A DNA stretch of 64,000 nucleotides from Cardinalis cardinalis (GCA_014549065.1 JACDOX010000334.1:230272-294271), one strand, 5' to 3'. Counted from the stretch's first letter, positions 31,128 through 46,029 are shown. The notes: generated by a model not told the origin, from the letters alone. Numbers and translations are program-made.

Positions 31128-33704
31128 TGAAGGGGGTGCTGGTTGTGTCCAGGGCACCAGGGACTGGATGTTCCCTCCACTCCTGCCCCAGGACTCTTGA
31201 GGTCACCTCACGGCCTGGCAGCAGCTACAGCTAGGTTTGGTCTGTCCAGCATCACTGAAATGCCTCAAAACTGGCTCCTACTTTCATTTTTATTTCTCTT
31301 TTGGAGTCGAGCCCTCTCATGTTCTTACCAACTTGACATCCCAGCAGATGCATCCAAGGCAGACACGTTCCCATTCCAAAGGGAGCGGAAACAGCATGGA
31401 TGTTTGGATTCCCACCCCTGTGGCCACAGCCCTGGTCACGTATTCATGCACGAGTCAACAGAGAGCCCACAGAGAGCTCCTTCTCTTACCTTCTCCTCCT
31501 CCTCACACGGCTGGTAAGGATACTGCTGCCCTTGCACACTGTGGAAATACAAGCTCTGCTGAGGAAGAGCTTCTGAGCTGTCAGGAGGGTCAAGGTTTTA
31601 CTTTTGCCATGGATTCAGTGTTATTGCTGCTGAAGGCTCAGCCGCCTTGGGGATGCTCAGTGCCTGGGCTTGTCAGTGTTGGTGAGGCAGACGTTCTACT
31701 GCAATGTAGCAGAGCCTATAAACTGTAAATGGTTTTCAGGAAAGAATGCAAGGCTTATATTTGACTNTTGTGCTGTGTGGCTTCACTGCAGCACTAGGAC
31801 TGTTTTCTGTAGCCCTTCCTTACAACCCTTCCTGCTGGTAGTTACTGTTCCAGAGAGGGCTTCCCATGTTTCTCAGAAACTACATCCATGAGTTTACATC
31901 GTGAACACTTGTTCATTTAAACATTGTTNAAGATCCAGCTTTAACCTATAACAGCCAGGAAAATTTGAATTTTAACTGAGTTTCTCAGTGCAGTAAGGAT
32001 TCTTTTCCCACATGGTCTGTTACTGTCCCTGCACTGCTATAGCACTATCTCTGTTTCTATGCACATACTCTTTTTATCAAGCAACACCACGGCTGTATCA
32101 TCTCACTTGTTACATTTCAGAAGATACTGGCTCTGAAAATCAGCATGTTGTGCTATTCCCTACATTTATTTTCATTCTGTTGCTTAAAAAAAATACTGGT
32201 ATCTCTCTCCTTCTCTGGCTTCTGTGAAGGGAAAAAACCAGACTGTCATGGCAGTGAGACACCTTGGCCTAGCTATCTGAAGAGAGTCTGTAAAAGGTTT
32301 GCACCCAGTGTTTTCCCTGTCTTCANCTGCTCAATCCAGATGACAAAACCTCAAATTATCAGTTTCTCACACTGTGGATCCTAAATGCTGGAAGAAAAGG
32401 TCTGTAAACAGAACTCAACATTTTCCTATTAAAAAAACCCCTTACATTGCATTTTGCCTGCCTAGGCCAGTAATTTGTAAATTTGTTTTCAGGTTTACCT
32501 TGTCACGCTCAGGCTTTCTCTAAGATAATGCTGTTTGTTGTTCTGTTGAACACAGTCCCAGTGATCAGGTGCCTGGCCTGGTATAGATCTCTCGTTTGCT
32601 GTGAGATGAGAGAGCTACAAAGCCTCTGGAGTCACAGTGGGGCAAAGTAAAATCAAAATCTGCTCACGTGAACAACCTGCAGTGTTGGGGTGAGGGGAAA
32701 GAGGAGCAGCCGGAGCAAGGGAAAGCTGCTGCTTCAAATCCCACCTCTGATGNGCACAAAGCTCTTGGCCTTCAGGGAAGGATTCGATCAGGGGGTGTCC
32801 TGTGGGGAACAGGGATACAAATAAAGCAGTGCCCATGGCAGACACACCTGGGCAGTGCAGCCAGGGAACTCACACTCTAAAATGAGCTTTCCCAAATGAT
32901 TCTCTGCTTTCACAAGCTGCANTTACTCTGCCCTCCAGCTACAGAGATAGAAGCTAAAGGAGCGTAATGGACTGCAAAGGAACCAGTGAAGCGGACTCCT
33001 GTAGTTCCTTACAGAGTCTCCATTACAATAAAGCAGTGTCTTACAGCTTTTGGTGCTCAGGTAATATCTGCCAAGTCGTATTGTTCTCCTTTCACTGCTG
33101 AAAAAGAGAAATTAAGCTTCTGGCACCAGTGNGGCAGTTTTAGTTTGAAAACAGGTAGAACCATCAATTTTGTGTAGTGNNTTTGGTTTGTTAATTTGAG
33201 ATTTTACTAATTTTGAGATTTCCTGGCTGAGGTACTAAAGAGTGTGGTGGGTTTGATGTTGGGTAATTATTAGTGTAGTTCACTAATAATGGTTTCCCAC
33301 TTTCTGAGGCACAGCTACAGCAGCACCTGTGGCATCATCGAGGTACTGGACCTAAGGCACCTTTGTGGAAGCACCTTTTGTGCATCTTTTCCAGGTAATA
33401 AATGACAAGCTCAGTCTTAGAAGTGAATATACCTGTAAAGTAAAGCCATTAGAGCTAGCAAGAAGTGCACCAAAATGCAGTTNTGGGAACGTTTTAGATA
33501 CAGATGTCAGCTACAGCAGTAAATCAGCTCCAGTATAGAGCTGTGCATTTCTGTAGACAGCANACTTCTATGTTCCAGAAACAAATGTATTACTGCCTGA
33601 GGTTATAAATGTTTTTGTATGCTTCTTTCACAACCCTAGTTATTTATGGAAAAAAGGTGTTTGGTTGCAGGGTTTTTTTGGGACANAGCTTGTGAAAATA
33701 CAAC
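31128..33704. other. Intergenic, nothing recognised
   Basis: Between the ACOT12 promoter region and the candidate end of the SSBP2 transcript. ORFs here are short and without recognisable domains. No tRNA or repeat family identified by eye. Confidence 0.6.
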
Positions 33705-33724
33705 TACTTCTTGTAAAATGAAAC

Positions 33725-33730
33725 TTTATT
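33725..33730 (-). terminator. Distal candidate polyadenylation signal (minus strand)
   Basis: On the minus strand AATAAA, with a possible cleavage point about 15-20 nt on and a T-rich stretch after it. Would imply an unusually long SSBP2 3'UTR. Confidence 0.25.
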
Positions 33731-36700
33731 CTAAAATGTATCCAAAATTGCAAGACACAAGCACCATTAAACAGATAAATAGACATATATTTATATACAG
33801 AGAGCATCAAAACACAAAACAATTGTTAATATAATTCTTATACCATTTTAATGAGTATCCATCAATAAAACTTTACAATTTAAAGGAGACTTTTCAGTTG
33901 CAAAACAGTTGTAAAATCATATGTATAAATTATGTTTACTACAATTCCAATAACAGAGGCAAAGTAAAATACAAAAATAATAATCAATACTGCAAATTCA
34001 AATACAAACCCCAAAAGTAATGCTGCACAGGTACGTATGTACACTGGATGAATTCATGCAGCCAGGCAGTGCAACAAATTAACTGCTGAGTTTAACTTAT
34101 CACAAAATGGAACCACCATGTTGAAAAACAGAAGAAAATATACTTTTGTAATAAATCATAGTGCATTTTGAAGTTAGACTTTATAAAATGATTGTTGAGT
34201 GATATACTTCTAATATTCCCCATGTGATCTGAGATCCCCCCAACTCCTTTTTTCACAAAATAAAATACAAATGACAAAAGCTAAAAACCCCACTGTAGAA
34301 CAGAGTCTGATGTACTGGTACCATCTTGAACGCATTTGTTTTAATTCTCGGTATCAGACTTGTTTGCAAGTGTCCACGTCCACAGGGACANGAGTTTTTC
34401 CTTGCTACCAGGAGTAAATCTTTCACGCTCCAATGCTACCTCCATAAACTGCATCTCACACGATGCTTAGACTGCACTGGTTTGAAGAGACACAGCTGAG
34501 CCTTGAAAAAAGAACCCTTAAATCCCTATGAAGCACAGAGAGAGTAAATGGAGGATAGAGAGACCTCATTATTCTTGAAGCTCCTATCCCTAATTGCTTT
34601 AATTACATAAACAGAGATTAACATAAGAGGCTTTTATGGCTTGGGTGAAATTTCTGCTAATTTGCTGGGCAAGTGCGAAGCCCGTGTCTCTCCACAAGGC
34701 TTTGCCTTTCACAGTGCAGAGGGCTACAGACTCTTTTGGTTGGTGAAAGGAAGCCTCAGGTAACTATATAGAAAAATACCTCTGCAGTGAAAATGTGGTA
34801 AAGAAAGAAAAACTCAAAACAGAACCTCTGGAAAACTGTGACTTCTTGTGTAACAAAAACATGGCTGTCACCTTTCAGGTCTGTGTTGGTTGGTATAGCA
34901 TGAACACGTAGATAAAACTGGTTAAGTGTCAAAATTATATGAGATACAATTACACAGTCTGACACTTTTTTTCTTAAATTCTTAAGTGATAAGCACGCTC
35001 AGTGTTTTCACTAGGAAGTTACTGCTAAAATGCTACATTTCGTTGCTGAAAAGACATTTATAGCAGCCTGTAAACTACTGAAGAGTTGCTTCCTGCATCC
35101 TTTGTGCTTCCAAAACCCCCNTTTGAGCCATCACTAACTTCTGAGTTAATGGGAGTTTTGAGCAAAAAAGGGATGCGGAAAACCACCTGTATTGGGTAAA
35201 TAATGTAGCAATTTATACAGCAGCTCTTCAGATCTTCCAACATGCAAGCACGTGTAGAGAGAAGCTAAGAGACAGCATGCACTGCAGTGTCATGTCATTG
35301 TGCTTATGTCTGCTGAGGGCACTATGGCATTTTCACCCAGAAAAACAGAAATGTTAGCCCCAGAAGACTAAAAGAGCCAATATTAATGAAGCCATCAGCT
35401 ACTGTTGCAGTAAAGAACACCCCAAAAGAGGGAGGAAGTTCATCTGCTCGTAGCATATACATACTGAAGCTGAAGAGAATTACAAAGGCACAATACAAGC
35501 CTATATTTCTGGTAAATTGTATATATTCATAAAATTCTGCTCATACCACCTCAAGATAGTGAATGGTACAATAATAACTGAAGGTACAAATGGTAATTGA
35601 AAGTGAAGCTCTACAAATAAAGGACTGTTGGAGAACATAGCTCATTACTTGCTACATTTCTACTCTTCCCAGGTGGTGAGCTCATCCACCTTTCCTCCAC
35701 TGGCTGACAACAACATGGTGATCCAGNGAGAAAACTGGAGCACCATCAGATGACAAACAAAATGGCTTTGTGCATCTGAAAAGGTGTCAGTGAGTGGCTG
35801 CCTCAACAATCCTTCCCACTGCTTTACCTTTGGCTCAGAATTCACAGAGAAACCAGGAACAGCAACTGGAATTTCATACCCATTTTCATGCAGAGCTGAG
35901 GCTGAGATAACCCATGAAAGTAGCATTTTGGTTAACTTCAGCACTCAAAAATATTGAACAGCAGAGCGGGAATTGTACCAGCTCATCATAAGAAACAAAT
36001 CTCAATTTTTCTATTCACAGCTACACAAGATCTGTATCATTTCCAACAGCAAATGACTCACAACTTAGGAAATAAAGTGAATGGATCCATACTGCTCCTG
36101 TTACACTCATAAAAAGTGACACCCACTTTTGTGTGATGAAATTACAGGGCAGCTGTGGAGGTGACTGCTGTCCCAGCCCAGCTCTGAGAACNTGGATGCC
36201 CAATGAAGGTGGAAGGTGCAGCTACAACATTTGAGTTTTAGCCTGGAGCCGTTCCTCAGCTCACCACAACAACTGGCACAACTTCTGTCAGGATTTNGTA
36301 CCGCAGGTAATGGGGAAGGGATTGAGGGGAACAGAGGAAGAACCTGCTGGCAGCAGGCTCTGCTAACCCACAGTAACGCTGCCTGCAGATCTGCTCTGAC
36401 ATGGGATATTCCCTCATCTCCAAACCAGCACACCAAATCCCAACANGTTTATCGCACATTTCCCTCAAAAAATCTATAATAAACTGCCATTACTACGTGT
36501 ATTCTCACAATCCTCAACCAGGACCACCTAGATTTACTCCTTAAAGCTCTCAGGAAAGGAATCTCTAGCCACACCTGGGAAGTATGAACATTAATACCTT
36601 AGTTACAAGCTCACAGCTGAATTTAAAAGCTGCATATGCTATTGCTGGTGTTGATTGATCTATGCAATGGTTTTACCCTGCGTTGCTTCCAAAGAAAATC

Positions 36701-39700
36701 AGTGCAGGTAACAAGGAAGCCCACTCTGAGAAATAAAGGTGAGGTTTCCTAGGCAGGGGTAATCCCTCTAGAAATGTTTCAACAAGTTTTGCAAGTTCAA
36801 GCTACAGCTGTTCATTAAAATTGAAGTAAAAATAAAGAAAATAGCACTACAGGGCAGAAATCTCATGCTTGAGATTGAATTCAGAAAGTCATCTGTAAGA
36901 CACTCGGATTCAGGTTCAAAGGAGCTGCATTATTCTTGCCCATACAAGAATAATGGACAAGAAGCTCAAACAAATACAAGTTTGTGAGAAGCCAATTGTA
37001 CACACTTGGATTCATCCCATCTAATTCCAGCCGTTCATCAGTGGCGAGGGCAAATGATGCCACAATGCAATCTTCCAGAGGCATCTCCACTCGTGCCCCT
37101 CCTCTGACTTACACAGGAGACCCNGGCTGTAATTTTTAGCCAGCTGAAATTAGGGCAGGATGAATCAGGCCACAGCATGGAGCGGAAACAAGTCTGATGT
37201 GGTGGCACAGTATCACCATGACAATCCNGTCTGTCACAGGCCTGTCTGAGGCTCCCAGCCAGACACGCTTTGGGTCAGTGACCCACAGCACCCGTGCCTT
37301 TGCAGCTCACAGTCTGGCAAGGAGCTCATCACACACTGAACAGTGAGGCTTGAGTTCATGACGANCCCCCAAAGTACGACCCGGAGCTGCCTGGGACTGC
37401 AGCCCTCCCAGACAGCGCAGAGGCTGCCCTGCAGAGTTACACACAAGGTCTGGAGGGGTTTGCAGCTGGAGTGGTTACTCATCCTAACACAACACGCACA
37501 CATACCCATATATCCATGGTGCTGTGGGAGTTCTGCATCCCCACGCCTTGGCTAGGGCATGGGCTGGCTCTTGGCAGGAGCTGTCGGTAATGAGGATGAA
37601 GCACACACTGAGGAGAAATACAGCGTTCTGAAACACACATTTGTGAGATCCCCAATAGTATCAATAGTAACGATTAAGGTCAGAGGCAGTATCAAGTTTT
37701 GCATGCACTTTCTACATCAGTATTTATATAGACAAGTTTCATTCTTGCTGGTTTGCAAAATTACTGAGGTTTCCTTTACTTCCAGAGACTGGAATATTGA
37801 ACATTAGTTTCATTTATGATGTTGAAAGTCATTCTTTGTCCAAAATACACCTACAAATACTTNGGATTATGGGACAGGGATTGCCCTGTTGTTCTCTGTA
37901 AAGGGCTGAAGTAACTGTAGAAATATTTTTTGATCTTAGAAATACAGGGAATTTTTATCTACAAATCGGACTGTAAGCATGAGGAACACTTATTGCAAGT
38001 TCTCAAAGTCTTACATGAAAGGGTGAAGGTGCAAAGTCATTAAGACTGCCTTGATTCTAAAGATTAGCCTACTCGTTTAATTAAACTATCAATAGAAACA
38101 CAGAATTTAAAGTAATCCAAGTAAGAATCCCCTTCAACTTTCCAAGCTTCTTTGCTTTTCCCATCATTGCCTTTCAGACTAGACAGGACTTGAAATTCTG
38201 ATGTCAGAAACCAGCAAAGAACACACAGACATTTTCAGGTCTTTGTTGTATATCATAAAATATTGTAAAAAAAAGAATGCAGAGTCCCAGAATTCAGGTT
38301 ATTTTTCTCTCTCAGTAACCAGACAGAGAGTTTAAATCTCCTTAAAACACCACCTCAGGTAAAGCCTGCGGTGGGTGGGGATGAGGACACAATGCAGGGG
38401 CAGTGCTGTGCCTCTCATGTGCCCCTAGAGATGGGCTTCTGTCTTGGCACTGCTGCAGTTTGTGGGGAATAAAAAACACACCAGCTCACACATCTTTGTA
38501 AGGCAGCAGCCTGCCCAGGTGCTGTGCCTGGGGCACCCCTTTGCCAGGGGACACTGCACAGCTGTGACATCTCTCAGGTGTGCAGGCACAGGCACCTGGG
38601 GTGCCCCAAAACCTGCAGNTGCCTGCTCCAATCCAGCCCCAAGCTCTCAGAAAAGGATATGAACTGGGTTGAATTCTCTTACATTACATTTAATATNTCT
38701 GTAAATGGCTTATAGATCTGCTGTTTGAAATAAATTCTGAAATCACTAAGCGTGCTTAACAGAGCTTCAACTCTATGTGGACAGCGAGTTCAGAGGACAG
38801 AACAAGGACTTCTGCAGTATATAATACACATGGCTGTACAGTCAAAGGCCACCTCTTGCTTCAAAACAAGAATTTACAGTAGCAAGCAGTGGTGGCAAGA
38901 TTTCTTACACAAAACCTACAGGAATTTACAGGATATGCATGGATCACCGAGGTTATCACACCAGCAATAGACAACACAGAGTATCTTGTGCAATGTGAAC
39001 AAAGTTGACAGTAGTTTACCAATGCTGTAAGTAATTCACATAAATATGCTAACCCACCAGCTAACAAAACTTCCTCCTCTTTCCACCAGAACCAGATGCG
39101 TGTACAGCAATCCATGAAAACAAAAGTGGTTTGTTTTTGTGGTTTTAGCCAAACATGCACAAAGCAGATGCACTCCAAGGGGATACTTGCAAAAAAACCA
39201 GAAAACCCTCCCCTCAAAACTGTTGTCCAAGCACACACAGCAATTGGATTCATGCTTCTCAAGCAGCCATGACAGAGCCAAAGTTTACTGTATGGATGCT
39301 TTTTGTCCTGGAAAAATAGTAATATAAAAACTCACTTGATTTATAACTGACAGAANACTCCAGCTTTACTCACACCACTCTTCCATGTCTCTAATTCTAG
39401 CCCTAATTCATTCTAGCCCTACTTTGAGAACTTGTATTCTCTTCCTTATCCATTTAATGTAAATGCAAATCAAATCAAAACTACAACATAATCAGAAAAA
39501 ATAAAAAAGACTAGAAAAATGAAATTGAAAATAGCCTTATACCTGCTTTTGGATGTTATGTTTATTGACAACAATTTAATAACACCACTTTGCTTTCTCA
39601 CTAAACCACTGGATGTGCTCTGTGTCTCTGTTACAGAAAGCTTTGGTAAATTTCTACTCCAATTAAATATATCCTGTATTTGGGATTTTATTTTCATCCA

Positions 39701-42700
39701 ATCTGCAAGACAAAAACGAGCTTTTCTTTCAAGTTATTTTCTATCATTGTTAGGAACCATCTCGGCTGATTTGTGAGTATGTGGGATGCTAACTGTCCTC
39801 ATCTCGAGCAGTGAGAGCTCTCAGGATGCTGCACTGCCACCCCTTATCTGGTGTTATACTCAATTCCTCTCTATTAATGAAATAAATTCTCGACAGCAGT
39901 GCTCTAGTTACAGGTATGAACAACTTCCTGCATGCTTGTTGGGCAAAATGCTCTTATTTTTGTGCAAAGATCTGGCACAGTAATTTACTGGGGAAGTCCA
40001 AGTAAGAGAGGGTAAAACACGAAGATTAAAGCAACAGAACTGAAGCCTAAAATATCCAGTTCATCCAGTTGACAATTTGACTCCTCAGGGGTCAGAGCAG
40101 TTGTTCCACAACAATACTTTTTCCCATCAAAAGCAATTACTGATTATTTCAGTATCTCTGCAATAGCCCAAAGTCCTACACTATACAGTCTATTTCCTAG
40201 GCTATTGAGAACACGTCACCTTTCAAAATCCCCATGTTTTGTGCTGTTTCCCTATGAAAACTGGTGCTAAAACTGCCAGAATTTTCTCTTAGCAAAATCC
40301 AGCCTCTTGTCTCAGCATTGTAAAATCCTGAAGGGATCCCCAGAACCTAACGGCAAGAAGAGTTGTGCAAGTTCTCAAGAGAACAGCGAGGTAGCGAACG
40401 AACACCTTGTTTCTGGTGGATAACTGCCCACTCCTGAGCCACCTGACCCTGGGAACAAGCCTGCTCGACCACTNGGCCTCTCCTCTGAGACCACAGAACC
40501 CTGAATCATCCACGGGACACACTGAAAACACTGACCAGGCAAATTAAACCACTGTTNGTGAATTAGGCTTTGTACAAGGTCACACAATTCAGGTGTCAAG
40601 CTGTACACTTTTGGGGATATGGAAGGAGCTTTCAGCATGAAGTCCAGCTGTATTATTTACAGCAACTAGGCAGCAAATCTCTTTTTTATCTGATTTCCCC
40701 CAAACCATGTCTTTCAGCAAATATTTACAATGCTGAAGTAAAATAAAGAAAAAGAAGGTGATTTTCTTTCTGTCTCTCCATTTCTCTTGCGCACAAAACT
40801 GAAATAGTGGCTAGAAAGTGACCATTTCAAATTATAACCGAAAACTGCATTTATTAAATTTGAAAACATGTACCCAAGAAAACCTTTATACATTTTTATG
40901 GCAAGTTTTCCTATTACATGAGAGGCTTTCTTACACATTTTAACCTGAAATGAAGAACAGCAACCAAACAGAAGTTTGGACTAAAACTGCAAAGCTGTTG
41001 GCTGTGTGGAGGGAAACTATGGCTGCACAACTGAAAACAAGATGAAAGAACAAATTCACAGAAATAGTTCATGTCATAGTGAACAAAGCTCTAATAAAGT
41101 AAGAAACAGAAGAAAGCCAAATCTGCTCTGCATGTCAGTACTATTGACACATAAACAGGCTCCTGCACTAGTAAAATCTATGAAATAATGTCTGCTTAGG
41201 AAAGACTTAATTTGAGCTCTAGGCTGTCCATGTTTAAGCATGGNTTTAGATTACTACAGTCCTACTTTTTTAATTTCCTGAAGGATACTACCTGTTCTTA
41301 GATCTGGTTAAAATTAACTATGTGCAGGCTCAATTTGAAACCAAGGTGAAGCTGTTGGCAGGATCAGAATTTTCATGTGCTGAGTAGATGATCCATGTAT
41401 TTTTTCTAGATTTGGTACTGTAATTTGTTTCCAATATGTAGACACTACACAGGAGTGCACTCAAAGCAGTATTTTAAACTCTCTTTACTCATTTTTCAGG
41501 TTGAAACATCATTTTGGTAATTTCAACAGACCCTCTGTATTTTTCACTATGTACTCAGTTTTTACGTCTGCCAAATAATGTTACACCACAGGTAAGTTAT
41601 ACATTTGACCCAGACTAGGGTGAAATCTTACCCAAAAAAATGACCTTATGCNAATGGTTTCATCGAAGTTTCAGCAGAACTGGCACAAGCAGCAGCTTAC
41701 AGAACAACTGTGCCAATATCTGAAAAGTAGAAAGAGCTCTGCATACAGCAAAATTTAAACCTAACTAATTTATTTCTGAATTTCTAGAGTTATTTTGAAT
41801 CACTAAGTCATGAACTGGATCCTCACTGTGAGATAAGAATGTTGGAATAGTTTATAGGAGTTTATTTGAAAGATGTGCTTTGTCAGGATTCCCATCCTTA
41901 AGGTCTGAGCAAACCCAAGTGTGTCTGTGACAGCACCCACAGCTCTATCAGCACTTATCGTGAATTAAAGAAAAATAAATTTACCTGTACATTTTACATC
42001 ATTAAGGTATATTTTACGTTCTTGAAATGCAAACATGTAGGGAGAAGTACTGAAGAATCCAGTCCATACTTAGCCATGGCAACAAGAGTGGATCACAGCT
42101 GACTAGGAACAGGGGAAAACAATAAATAACTGATACAGAAATAGGACCCTGTGTAACATGTATCAGCTGAAAAGTAATTTTTGAATAAAGTGATCGACAC
42201 TAAATATTGTAACAGCTGGTCCCTCANTCAACCTAATTCCAAATCATTTGCACATGCAGTATTGCCACAGAACAGAGGAAAATTCAACTGGTTCCAGGCA
42301 GTTCAAGAAGCTGTCCTTTGATGCAGCCTTAAAGAAGCAAGCTTCTATTCCACTTCTTTCCAAATGGAATTATTTAAAATAAATTATTAGCCTATATATT
42401 TCTCATTGGGTATTCCTGTTGGAAGGGAAAGGAACAGCTGNATGTCCTGGGACATGGAACATTTAATCTTACACTATGGGGAACAGGCTGAAAGCCTGAA
42501 AGTTGTTACTGTCTCTGAATATGTGACATGTTGGCTGGTCAGGGCTCTGCAACCAGAGGGCTTCCAAATAAAAAATGGAATTTCTGGGGGTTGGAAGTGC
42601 AAGTTCCAAACTGCAGTTTTTCCTCACTCTCAGGTAGTTAAGAAAATAATGCAATCCCTACATGCAAATATNCAGATATTTTGTTAATGCACACCAGGCC

Positions 42701-45109
42701 ACATGCTTTACCTGTGATTCAGACAGGCCAACTTCTTCCTTGCCTCAAACTCTGCTCTTAGACATGGCAATAAAATCTGGGTGACATGGAGAAACATCTG
42801 GATCTGAGCACTGCTTTCCATAGGTTTGAGCAGCAGGTAAGACCCTGGTTTCACTGTGAAGTTCACAAGTGAATCTAGTTTCAGATGANTTCTACAAAGC
42901 TGGAATATTTGCAAGAGTTCTCACAGCGTAACAGATCCCTTACTCTCCATTTCTGCTAATGTAAGATTTAATCACTTCCGTTTTTAAGAAGGCTTACTTC
43001 AACTTTGCCTGAAATACCCATTTACAGAATCACCTCCTATTTACNTCTATACTAAAGAGCAAGATCTATCTAAAAACCCAGTGTGAGAAGATCTACCCTG
43101 CACCACTTAATATAAAATTCCTACCATAGCTGGACAAGTTCTGACATTATCAACAGTGCTGTTGCATAAGGACAGAACCAAACCNTAGTTACATTGCTCC
43201 TGGTATCTGGAGCATAAAAAATGTAAGAGGGAGCAAAAACTGAATGCTTGGGAACAGTCTTTCTTCCCATATTGATACTCCAGATACCATGAAAATCCTA
43301 CAAGGATTTGTAAGCAAAGGAAAGAGAAATGAACAAGCAAAAAGCCCAGTGCATATTAAGAAAGAAATAATCCAAAGGTGTAATTTACAATTTGAGTAAT
43401 TAGCACATAGGATGTTTTCTAATGGTTCAGCTGCAGAACCTGGCCTCTCCAGGAGCCTGGTAAAGCCTCAAACAAAGACTTAGTGACACCAGCTCCTGCC
43501 TGTGGGGCTGTGTGGGTGTGAGAAATGCAGGACACAGTGAACCCATCGTGTGCTGAAAGGACATTATGCTCCTGTATCAAAGTGAGGATAACGTGTTTTA
43601 ATATTGATATCCAATCTGTGTCAGCAGTTGCAAGCACAGGTTTAAAGGTCAGACTTCCATCCTTCCAAGGTGCCCAACAGCTCACTGACCTGGCAATGAC
43701 CTTTGGCACTCAATGCACTGCTCCCCTCTACCTTAGTCCAGCAGCAGAGACACCATCTGACTGAAACTGGGCCACAAGGAGCCCTTGGGTCCCTGGAAGG
43801 AGACCACAGATATTACAGGTGGCCAACCCAGGCTGCAAGGACACCTGGAATCTGGGTGTAATGGGGACACACCAGTGGTGTTAGTGACAATAGCAAAGGG
43901 TCTGAAGAAATTACACCTGATTTTGTGTTTGTGACTCAAGCCAATAGCAGGGTCTTCCAGCATCTTTGGAGACAGCAACAAAGTGTTTTCCAAAGAGAGG
44001 CAAATGAATGTGACCTTCGTAATCAATAAGAATACAGTGTACAAACCATATAATGACTATCTAGGTCATGTTTATATCTAATCAAGTAGTTCTTACTAAA
44101 AAGTAATGCTAACAAAATCTTTGATACTTAAATGTAATTTTGATCCTCTGAGACTTTCATCTTTGAGTAACCCTACCAGGAGAGTAACGTGTCACATCTT
44201 TTTATTTCCACATATCATACATGTATAATATATAGAAATAAAAATTAGTTAGGAGATTGTAGAATTCCTTACACATCCAGCTACCATCACAAGCCCATCA
44301 CATATGGGTGATATTCCTTTACCACAAGTTCATGAAAGAGAATCCCCTTGCATATGGATATACCACACCCCAGAACTGCTCCTGCTCTGCAAGTGGCTTC
44401 TCTGGATTAAAGTCCAAGGAGAGGAATTTGCTGTTTGTCTGTGGCATGAATTTCTGCTGAGCCACTTTGTGCCTGCATTGCTGATCATCANCCTTTGTAT
44501 CACTACAAACTGGAAACCTTTGTTTTCCTGGGGGAGCTGAAAATCATCAGGAACTAAGTAAAAGTACCATAATCTTGGTTTCAGAGCTCTGCCTGAAGAG
44601 AAATGGGAATACTTCCAGAAGNGTTTCCTTTAGGCCTTTTTCTGCATTCTGGCCCCAGCTTTCACACCTAACTGTATGTCCTCCTTCTCAAAGGGCCCAG
44701 ACCTTTGTTCCTTTCTGTTCATGGCAAAAGGTAACACCCTCACAACAAGGCTAGTAGTCATAAAAAGTTTACTGTGGCATTTTGGCTCAAAGGAAAAAAA
44801 AAAAGGCTGCTGACTGGAAAGTTTTGTGGGAATTAATTCTGGTAGATATGGCAGAAAACACACATCCAAGCAGCAGGGTGACCTGATTTTCTAAATGGGC
44901 TTGGGAAATACTGTTTATAATTAGGAACACAGATTGCTCATATATGTTTGAGAATCACTTAAAATGGGAAACATAATTGTAGGTTGTTGGAAAATGTTTT
45001 GGTGATAAAGACTCTACTGTATTTCCACTAACTACCACCCCTACAGAAGACCATGCTAAATAGAAAACTCAATTCCAAGGGCAGGAGAAGCCCTGACACT
45101 TTATTGCTA

Positions 45110-45115
45110 GATTCT
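45110..45115 (-). terminator. SSBP2: Proximal candidate SSBP2 polyadenylation signal
   Basis: Minus-strand AATAAA about 890 nt after the SSBP2 stop; another lies at 45429-45434. Confidence 0.35.
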
Positions 45116-45678
45116 ATAGCAATTGGAGCTCACTTACAGTAACCTTATAGTACTCTATATAAACTGAGAAGCTTGTATCAAATTCAGGCTTCCATTTAAA
45201 ATAGATATTGCAGATATTAGGCTTCAATTAAAGAAGAAAAATAACCTTCAGTGCTTTTTTTTTCTCTTAAAGGCAAAGTATCAAAAAAAATCCCCAAACT
45301 AGGTGGAAGTTATTAAATTTATCCAAAAAATTAAGATGAGCTTTCTTCTATTTCTTGAGACAGTACAATTTGTGATTCACAGGGTAGCTGGTATCAAACA
45401 CAAGGTAATGAAAGCTCGTATAAGCAATTTTATTCCTATCCATAATGGCAGACACTAACAAAATCAAAAGANTTTATCCTTTGAGTTCAACTTAAAAAAT
45501 AACTTATAAAGCAGTGATATATGCAACATAAAACAGTTCAGGATGGGAAAGGGAAAGCAAATTTCAACAATTAAAATGTAAACGTGAAAAAAAAAAAAAG
45601 AAGAAATGGAATAAAAGTTCCTACTTCTGATTTCTACGTAAGATGTCATGTGATCCTATTTGACAGTGTCCTGGGGTC

Positions 45679-45717
45679 TGTGTGTGTGTGTGTGTTTGGG
45701 TGTCACACACACACACC
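45679..45717. repeat. Adjacent (GT)n and (CA)n runs forming an inverted repeat
   Basis: GT dinucleotides at 45679-45695, a short spacer TTGGGTGT, then CA dinucleotides at 45704-45717. The two arms are complementary. It lies about 285-320 nt downstream of the SSBP2 stop, in the presumed 3'UTR. Confidence 0.95.
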
Positions 45718-45999
45718 CCACGCTGACCCACACATGTACACACACAGACAGGCGCTGGCAGCTCCACCTCGGGCACTTCTCTCATGCCACTCCTTACAGT
45801 TGTCTCAAGCATGTTTGGGACCCACTTTCTTGAAAAAACAGGGGACATGGTAGGAGAAAAAAAACCAAAACCGGGTGGGTCTGATTGTGTCTGAGATCCT
45901 TTAGTTAAACTGTACACTGGGACGAATAATTTTCTTCTGCAGTAGCTCTCTGGAGAGGGCCAACTCACTGTGGTCTTCATGGCGACACTTGTGAACGGG

Positions 46000-46029
46000 T
46001 CACACGCTCATTGTCATGCTAGGGGAGTA
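46000..46029 (-). CDS. SSBP2: SSBP2 terminal coding exon
   Basis: Acceptor at 46030-46031; encodes YSPSMTMSV then TGA (46000-46002). Short, but identical to the human C-terminus. Confidence 0.92.
   Translation of the reverse strand, partial: YSPSMTMSV

Larger units (their letters stand above)
33705..45999 (-). other. SSBP2 3'UTR and/or intergenic sequence, no coding exon recognised
   Basis: 12.3 kb of AT-rich non-coding sequence downstream of the SSBP2 stop. The part next to the stop must be 3'UTR. Minus-strand AATAAA hexamers occur at 45429-45434 and 45110-45115 (proximal candidates) and at 33725-33730 (distal candidate). How far the transcript extends cannot be decided from sequence alone. 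No ORF here resembles a known protein. Confidence 0.45.
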
